A stretch of DNA of 35,934 bases, from the NCBI GenBank assembly GCA_900761995.1, contig CAAFEY010000168.1, positions 1-35,934 on the forward strand. The letters are read 5' to 3'. Source of the DNA: an uncultured Collinsella sp. Lineage in GTDB: Bacteria > Actinomycetota > Coriobacteriia > Coriobacteriales > Coriobacteriaceae. The notes under the pieces are model-generated. The model ran no database searches. It saw only the letters and a list, made by a program, of their open reading frames with translations, and was not told the origin of the DNA. A program made the translations under genes and the position numbers. Shown in pieces: positions 30,844 to 35,934 of the stretch (positions are counted from its first letter, which is position 1; the number at the start of each line of letters is the position of its first letter).

Positions 30844-31083
30844 TTACCCCTCGCTCTTCCATCCAAACGGGTCAAGCACCCAAAAAATCAGATCGAGCAC
30901 GCCGCCGGTCGCCATGGCACCGGCAAGGGCAATGATGACGTGCAACGAGTTTGCGCTTCGGAGCACGTCGAACGGCCCCAGAACAGCCAGCAACGCGACC
31001 GCCGCGCCGGCTATGCACAACGCAAGGCACGGCCCCGCGTCCTTGACGCACTTCTTTGCGAGATGCTTGGTGTTGTCACTCAT
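30844..31083 (-). CDS. Small membrane protein, hypothetical
   Basis: 79 residues from the ATG at 31083 (AAGGAG about 10 nt upstream; an ATG 39 nt earlier lacks a site). A short basic start (SDNTKHLAKKCVKDAG) is followed by two membrane segments (about 17-37 and 46-68) and a short tail, WVLDPFGWKSEG. The family is unknown. It is divergent from the PLD-helicase gene with 201 nt between starts. Nothing ties the two together beyond position. Confidence 0.7.
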   Translation of the reverse strand: MSDNTKHLAKKCVKDAGPCLALCIAGAAVALLAVLGPFDVLRSANSLHVIIALAGAMATGGVLDLIFWVLDPFGWKSEG

Positions 31084-31284
31084 CAATATTGAACTCCTTA
31101 GAGGGTCGTTGTTCAGATGCATGCCGCCGCGGCAGAGCAGGGCGACAGGGTAAGTGTCACATGTCGTGCGGACACGTGTGCAAGCTCATGCCAAACTGCC
31201 AACCCCAATCGTCATACATCTAAAACACGAACGATCGATCTGCTATCCTGGCGCCAACATAGTCTTTCGAAAGGTTTGGCCGGG

Positions 31285-34161
31285 ATGACTACGCAGCGAC
31301 AGATTGATATTGAATTCGACTCGCTTACACGCGAGAACGATTCACCCAAGCTCATCGCCAACTCGAAGGCGACAGGCGGAACACTACTATCCGTTGTCAA
31401 GGAGCAGCTCTCAGCCTGCGGCTCTTTTGACTTCTGCGTAGCGTTTGTTGCAGACGGCGGCCTTCAAATCCTAGTCGAGACGTTCCAGGAGCTCAAGCAG
31501 CGTGGCATTAAGGGCAGGCTGCTCACGTCCACCTATCTCAACTTCAACTCACCCGATGTCTTTCGCAAGCTCCTGGAATACGACAACATGGAAGTTCGCG
31601 TATTCCAGGGTAATTTGCATGCCAAGGGATACATTTTTGATAAGGGCGAAACCAGCACGGTCATCGTCGGTAGCTCCAACATGACGCAGACCGCCCTCAC
31701 CTGTAATAAAGAATGGAACGTGCTGTACCAGACTGTCGAGAACAGCCGCCTACTCGGCGAACTGAGGAGCGAGTTCAATTCGTTGTGGAACGACACCTCA
31801 ACCGTTTTGCTTTCCCAAGACTGGATTGAGAACTATGCCGCATATCGATCGGCACGTCCGTCAAAGCCCAAATCGAAACCGCCGTTCCAGGCGGCTGTTT
31901 GCCCAACCACGAACGACCTCGAAGAAATCAAGCCCAATAAAATGCAGCAGCGCGCCCTTGAGGCGCTCGGTGTAATCCACCGCAAGGGCGAGACCCGCGC
32001 CCTGTTGGTCTCGGCAACCGGCACCGGCAAGACCTTCCTTTCGGCGTTCGACGTGCTCGCAACTAAACCCCGGCGCGTCCTCTTTCTTGCGCACCGCCGG
32101 CGCATTATCGACGCCTCCCGTGCAAGCTACGAACGCCTCTTAGGTAGTACCTATACGTTCGACACCTATCAAACTGGCAAGAATATAAGCAATGCTACCT
32201 GCGTGTTTGCCATGTGTTCTTCGGTCGCCAAACATCTGAGCGATTTCCGTCCCGATGAGTTCGACTACATCGTCATCGACGAGGCCCACCGCACGGGATC
32301 CCAGGGTTACCAATCCATCATGTCGCACTTTACGCCTCGGTTTTATCTGGGCATGACCGCTACACCCAATCGCACCGACGGCTATGACGTCTTTGCCCTT
32401 TTCAATCACGTCATCGCGTTCCAGATCACGCTGCAGGACGCTTTGGCCGAGGAGATGCTAGCCCCCTTCCATTATTTTGGCATTCACGATCTGGAGATTG
32501 ACGATGAGACGGTCGAAGATACCGCTCTGTTCGGGCGTTTGACGTCCGATGAACGCGTGCGTCACATCACCGAGAAGATCGAAGAATATAGCGTCGCCAA
32601 AAGCAACCGCAGGGGCTTATTTTTCTGCAATCGAAACGCCGAGGCCGAAGAACTGTCGCGCAAATTCAACGTTCTCGGATATCGAACGGCTGCGATTAGC
32701 GGTCAAGATTCCGATGAGGTCCGCGATGCCGCGATCAGCCGACTTGAAGCCGGCGAGCTCGAGTACATTTTCTCGGTCGATATCATGAACGAAGGCGTCG
32801 ACATCCCCTCGCTCAATCAGATCATCATGCTTCGACGCACCGACTCCGCAATCATCTTTATTCAACAGCTCGGACGAGGTTTGCGCCTGAATGATGGTAA
32901 GGAATACGCACTGGTGCTCGACTTTATTGGCAACTACCAGAGCAACTTCTTGGTGCCCATCGCGCTTTCGGGTGACAAGACGTATAACAAAGACCGCCTA
33001 CGCCGTCTTGTCCAAGAGGGCGATTCGGCGATCCCCGGATGCTCGACCGTAAGCTTCGATCGTATTTCCGAGGCACGTATTTACAAGGCCATCGACGGCG
33101 GCGATTTCACCTCCGTCAGGTTTTTGAAAAACGAATATCTCGACTTGCGCCAAAAACTAGGCAAGATTCCCTCGCTGCTCGAATTTGATCGTAACGGCTC
33201 CATCGATCCGCTGCTTATCTTCAAGAATAGCGGCCTGGGGTCCTACCACGCATTTCTTTCCAAATACGAGCCGGACTACACAGTCCATTTTTCCTCTGAT
33301 CAAACCAAGATTCTCAAATTAATTTCTCAAAAACTTGCCGCGGGCAAGCGATTCGAAGACCTCTATTTGCTTCAAACGCTCGTCGAAGCCGGACACGAGG
33401 GCTACCGGCATATGCGCGAGGCTGCGCTTAGGAACTACCGTGCACAGCTTAAGGACAGCGCCGTTAGGTCGGCAATCGCAGTCCTTAAGGGCGACTTTGC
33501 CACTCCTAAGGATTTCGTTTCCCTGCTTATTGACGATGGATGCGGACCTCGTCTGACCGAAGTGTTTGCGACCGCCCTGCGCAACGCGGAGTTCAAGCGT
33601 CAGATTCTCGAGGTGCTGGATTTTGGTATTGAGCGCAACCGACTCGACTATGCCGAGACGTACGAAAACACAAATTTCGTTCTCAACGCCAAGTACACGT
33701 ACGAGGAGGTTTGCCGTCTGATGAACTGGCAAAAGAACATCAACGGCCAAAACCTTGGCGGATACTTCTACGATGAAAAGACCAATACATTCCCCGTGTT
33801 TATTAACTATGACAAGGCGCCCGACATTAGCGAGTCCATTCAGTATGAAGACCGCTTTGTTTCGCCGAGCAAGCTTATCGCAATCTCCAAGGGCAACCGT
33901 ACGCTCAACTCTCCCGAAATTCTGCGACTGCAGGCATGGCCGGAAAACGGCCTGAAGACGTATTTGTTTATGCGAAAAAACAAGGACGATAAGGGTGGCA
34001 AGGAGTTCTATTTCTTAGGCGAAATGCATCCGACCGGCGAGTTCGAGGCTATTAAAACTAAGAGCAACGACAACGCCGTCGAAATCGAATATGAGCTCAA
34101 TACGCCCGTGCGTCAGGATATTTACGAGTTTATGCTCAGCGATTTGAGCGAGGCTGAGTAA
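31285..34161 (+). CDS. PLD-like nuclease / SF2 helicase / DUF3427-type protein
   Basis: 958 residues from the ATG at 31285 (GAAAGG upstream; the frame is open 168 nt further but without a ribosome site). Residues about 25-190 form a phospholipase-D-like nuclease domain with one HKD motif, HAKGYIFD (His112, Lys114, Asp119), and GSSN ending at Asn132; such domains pair to make an active site. An SF2 helicase follows: Walker A ATGTGKT (Lys249), DEAH 332-335, TATPNRTDG, and motif VI QQLGRGLR (527-534). The last roughly 350 residues match the region known as DUF3427. The protein should act on DNA or RNA as an ATP-driven nuclease. Related proteins occur in accessory, sometimes defence-rich, regions; that role here is inference. 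The facing gene is a NUDIX hydrolase. Confidence 0.9.
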   Translation: MTTQRQIDIEFDSLTRENDSPKLIANSKATGGTLLSVVKEQLSACGSFDFCVAFVADGGLQILVETFQELKQRGIKGRLLTSTYLNFNSPDVFRKLLEYDNMEVRVFQGNLHAKGYIFDKGETSTVIVGSSNMTQTALTCNKEWNVLYQTVENSRLLGELRSEFNSLWNDTSTVLLSQDWIENYAAYRSARPSKPKSKPPFQAAVCPTTNDLEEIKPNKMQQRALEALGVIHRKGETRALLVSATGTGKTFLSAFDVLATKPRRVLFLAHRRRIIDASRASYERLLGSTYTFDTYQTGKNISNATCVFAMCSSVAKHLSDFRPDEFDYIVIDEAHRTGSQGYQSIMSHFTPRFYLGMTATPNRTDGYDVFALFNHVIAFQITLQDALAEEMLAPFHYFGIHDLEIDDETVEDTALFGRLTSDERVRHITEKIEEYSVAKSNRRGLFFCNRNAEAEELSRKFNVLGYRTAAISGQDSDEVRDAAISRLEAGELEYIFSVDIMNEGVDIPSLNQIIMLRRTDSAIIFIQQLGRGLRLNDGKEYALVLDFIGNYQSNFLVPIALSGDKTYNKDRLRRLVQEGDSAIPGCSTVSFDRISEARIYKAIDGGDFTSVRFLKNEYLDLRQKLGKIPSLLEFDRNGSIDPLLIFKNSGLGSYHAFLSKYEPDYTVHFSSDQTKILKLISQKLAAGKRFEDLYLLQTLVEAGHEGYRHMREAALRNYRAQLKDSAVRSAIAVLKGDFATPKDFVSLLIDDGCGPRLTEVFATALRNAEFKRQILEVLDFGIERNRLDYAETYENTNFVLNAKYTYEEVCRLMNWQKNINGQNLGGYFYDEKTNTFPVFINYDKAPDISESIQYEDRFVSPSKLIAISKGNRTLNSPEILRLQAWPENGLKTYLFMRKNKDDKGGKEFYFLGEMHPTGEFEAIKTKSNDNAVEIEYELNTPVRQDIYEFMLSDLSEAE

Positions 34162-34197
34162 AAAAGAGCGGGCCGCCATGTGGCGCCCGCCCCTTTC
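34162..34197. terminator. Terminator shared by the helicase and NUDIX genes
   Basis: GCGGG-C-CGCCA pairs with TGGCG-CCCGC, with one bulged C. The stem is preceded by A-rich and followed by CCTTTCTT sequence, between convergent genes only 36 nt apart. Confidence 0.75.
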
Positions 34198-34593
34198 TTA
34201 CATAAGTCCGAGTTTCTTTTCGAGCTCCTTAACGACTTTAACGTCTGCCGGAAGCCAATCGACCTCCCACAGGTTATTGGTATCAAGCCATTTCATATCC
34301 TCGTGAGCGTGCTCTTTGAACTCCCCCGAAAGGATGTTAGCTAGATAGCACTGCATCGACAGGTGAAACGTCGCGTAATCGTGTTCGACCGTGCAAAGAT
34401 AGTCGAGGTTACCGATCGTAACCTCGAGCTCTTCCTGAATCTCGCGCACGATTGCCTGCTCGCCGGTCTCGCCCGGCTCAAGCTTGCCGCCCGGAAACTC
34501 CCAGCCGTCTTTAAACTCGCCATAGCCTCGCTGGCAGCTCAGGATCTTCCCGTCTTTCTGAATAATCGCTGCTGCAACATTGATTGATTTCAT
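34198..34593 (-). CDS. NUDIX hydrolase, MutT-like (deoxy)nucleoside triphosphate pyrophosphohydrolase
   Basis: 131 residues, the size of MutT. The Nudix box GGKLEPGETGEQAIVREIQ, then EEL, spans residues 35-56 and contains the full GX5EX7REUXEE pattern (Arg50, Glu51, Glu54, Glu55). N-terminal MKSINVAAAIIQKDGKILSCQRG and the segment DWLPADVKVVKEL near the end are typical of the MutT/NUDG subgroup that cleans oxidised or modified nucleotides. AGGTGAT lies about 8 nt upstream. It is convergent with the PLD-helicase gene, sharing a terminator. Confidence 0.92.
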   Translation of the reverse strand: MKSINVAAAIIQKDGKILSCQRGYGEFKDGWEFPGGKLEPGETGEQAIVREIQEELEVTIGNLDYLCTVEHDYATFHLSMQCYLANILSGEFKEHAHEDMKWLDTNNLWEVDWLPADVKVVKELEKKLGLM

Positions 34594-34779
34594 AACTAGC
34601 CATCACCTCTCCAATTGAGCCCAACCAGTATAGGTGATCGACCGCCCGCCATGTCCCAGTCGCCTCAAAACCACCTGCTCGACCAACCCTTAACGCCGTT
34701 TTGCGCCGGCACCCCATCCCCCGCTATCGAGGTCTAATACTTTTCCCACCGCCACCCAAAAACTCATCCAACATTAATC

Positions 34780-34807
34780 TTGGCTCAAGAATCGCTTAAT
34801 CTATAAC
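34780..34807 (+). promoter_or_regulatory. Promoter of the DUF4342/response-regulator operon
   Basis: TTGGCT (34780-34785), a 16-nt spacer and TATAAC (34802-34807) lie about 113 nt before the ATG. The leader contains GC-rich stems around 34870-34892 (CCGGGC-AGAT-CGCCCGG-like). The rest of the 34594-34920 gap holds nothing I can name. Confidence 0.55.
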
Positions 34808-34920
34808 CTGCACTATAGAGTTCGACCAAGGGCGAGGCGGCGCCACGCAGGCCGCCGAACGCAACGCTCGCGCCCGGGCAGATCGCCCGGCGTCGCGCCC
34901 ATCGAACGAAAGGACAGGTC

Positions 34921-35463
34921 ATGGACGACCTCGAAAAAGTTGAAACCATCCGCACCAAGTGCAACGTGAGCTACACCGATGCCAAGGCCGCGCTCGACGC
35001 CGCCGACGGCAACGTACTGGATGCCATCATTTGGCTCGAGTCGCAGGGCAAGACCCAGACCACGTCGGCGCATGCCGCCACCGAATCCGCGCCAGTCGAT
35101 GAGCCCTCGGCCGAGATGGTCGCCGCGCAGGCCGCTTACGAGAAGTCGAGCGAAAAGACTGACTTTTCCAAGAAGATGGACAGCGTGTGGGAGTACCTCA
35201 AAAAGCTCTTCCGCCTGAGCCTGGACACCAAGTTTATCGCCACGCGCCGCGATGCGATCATCCTCAACATCCCCATCCTGATCCCCATCGTCGCGCTGTT
35301 TGCCTGGGGCGCCACGATATGGCTGATGCTGATTGGCCTGTTCTTTGGCATGCGTTACCGCATCGATAGCGACGGCGACGTGCCCGGCAGCATCAACAAC
35401 CTTATGAATCACGCTGCCGACGCCGCGGACGACATCAAACAAAATCTGAACGACGACAAATAA
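34921..35463 (+). CDS. DUF4342-family protein with UBA-like domain
   Basis: 180 residues. Residues 1-45 form a UBA-like three-helix unit (VETIRTKCNVSYTDAKAALD, then ADGNVLDAIIWLES), the same fold type that opens elongation factor Ts. A flexible Ala/Glu linker follows, then an amphipathic basic helix (about 82-110), and a hydrophobic stretch at 112-144 long enough for one or two membrane passes. The C-terminal 35 residues are polar. GAAAGGACAGGTC precedes the ATG. It lies 18 nt upstream of a response regulator in the same direction, so it is probably an accessory part of that signalling operon. The biochemical role of the family is not known to me. Confidence 0.85.
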   Translation: MDDLEKVETIRTKCNVSYTDAKAALDAADGNVLDAIIWLESQGKTQTTSAHAATESAPVDEPSAEMVAAQAAYEKSSEKTDFSKKMDSVWEYLKKLFRLSLDTKFIATRRDAIILNIPILIPIVALFAWGATIWLMLIGLFFGMRYRIDSDGDVPGSINNLMNHAADAADDIKQNLNDDK

Positions 35464-35481
35464 TCGCAGACGGGGGCACGC

Positions 35482-35934
35482 ATGGCACGGATCCTGATCG
35501 TAGAGGACGAGGAGAAAATCGCCCGCTTTGTGACGCTCGAACTGGAGCACGAGGGCTACCAGGTGGAGCACGCCGCCGACGGCCGCACCGCCGTGGATCT
35601 GGCGCTGGAGCGCGACTACGATCTGATTCTGCTCGATGTGCTACTGCCGCAGCTCAACGGCATGGAGGTGCTGCGACGCGTCCGCAAGCACAAGGATGTG
35701 CCGGTGATTATGGTCACCGCGCGCGATGCCGTGATGGACAAGGTGGCCGGGCTCGATGCCGGCGCCGACGACTACCTGACCAAGCCGTTTGCAATTGAGG
35801 AGCTGTTCGCACGGATCCGCGTGGCGCTGAAGCGCTCGGAGGCCGTGCGGGCGGCTTCGGGCATTGGAGGCGCCGGTACTGGGGCGGGCGCGGCAGGCGG
35901 CGCGGGCGCCGGTATCGCCACAATGCCCCCGGCA
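35482..35934 (+). CDS. OmpR-family response regulator, N-terminal part (cut by window edge)
   Basis: 151 codons are visible. The receiver domain begins MARILIVEDEEKIARF, with Asp9 and Glu10 in the acidic pocket, phosphorylation site Asp52 in LLDVLLPQLNG, the conserved Thr in MVTARD, and Lys in LTKPFAIEELFARI. From about residue 125 it passes into a Gly/Ala-rich linker (GIGGAGTGAGAAGGAGAG) before the window ends. The DNA-binding domain is not visible. GGGGG lies about 8 nt upstream of the ATG. It follows the DUF4342 gene by 18 nt and probably precedes a histidine kinase outside the window. Confidence 0.9.
   Translation, partial: MARILIVEDEEKIARFVTLELEHEGYQVEHAADGRTAVDLALERDYDLILLDVLLPQLNGMEVLRRVRKHKDVPVIMVTARDAVMDKVAGLDAGADDYLTKPFAIEELFARIRVALKRSEAVRAASGIGGAGTGAGAAGGAGAGIATMPPA

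Noticed and set aside
31285..34161. The helicase as a type II Mokosh protein
   Set aside because: Mokosh type II joins an SF1-type helicase to a C-terminal PLD domain. Here the PLD domain is N-terminal and the helicase is SF2 (DEAH) with a DUF3427-type end.
1..35934. CRISPR array, tRNA or rRNA genes
   Set aside because: No regularly spaced direct repeats, no TTCGANNC-type T-arm with matching acceptor stem, and no rRNA-like sequence were found on reading both strands.

Overview
The window reads as a chromosomal segment of a high-GC Gram-positive gut actinobacterium, most likely a Coriobacteriia member close to Collinsella. This is inferred from gene content (HypAB with TatAC, ROK glucokinase, Mn-dependent pyrophosphatase, PcrA with an RNA-polymerase-binding tail), GC-rich third positions and frequent GTG/TTG starts. 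No marker gene that would fix the species is present. About 28 protein genes are supported; I found no rRNA, tRNA, CRISPR array, transposase or prophage gene.

Positions 1-6100: a truncated hypothetical gene ends at 352. A minus-strand block follows: STAS protein, tatA, tatC, hypA, hypB and a second-type IA topoisomerase. tatA to hypB is tightly spaced and probably one operon, pairing nickel insertion with export of folded cofactor proteins. Positions 6100-12000: class I aminotransferase, a small conserved protein, nhaA, ppaC and glucokinase. Positions 12200-14000: a GntR/UTRA regulator and manA, divergent from glucokinase, form a small sugar-phosphate locus. Positions 14200-17560: pcrA, with a nested palindromic element on each side sharing the same hairpin core, then uppP and a universal stress protein. 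Positions 19200-21110: a complete hipBA toxin-antitoxin module with three copies of a 20-bp operator-like repeat and lower GC than its neighbours. Positions 21170-26400: a Bce/Lia-type two-component pair without its transporter, an unrecognised 243-residue protein, purH and a GNAT acetyltransferase. Positions 26550-31100: a DUF2207 membrane protein, an RNA-like intergenic stretch, glutamyl-Q tRNA(Asp) synthetase (possibly leaderless), a metallophosphoesterase and a small membrane protein. Positions 31285-34593: a 958-residue protein joining a phospholipase-D-like nuclease, an SF2 helicase and a DUF3427-like tail, facing a convergent NUDIX hydrolase. Positions 34780-35934: a UBA-like/DUF4342 membrane protein and the start of an OmpR-type response regulator cut by the window edge.

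Most of the window is housekeeping. The parts that merit a second look are the PLD-helicase-DUF3427/NUDIX pair, the hipBA module and its operator array, the family of nested palindromic elements at gene ends, a second family of inverted repeats built on GGGACGTTCC, and two intergenic stretches that look like unannotated small RNAs.
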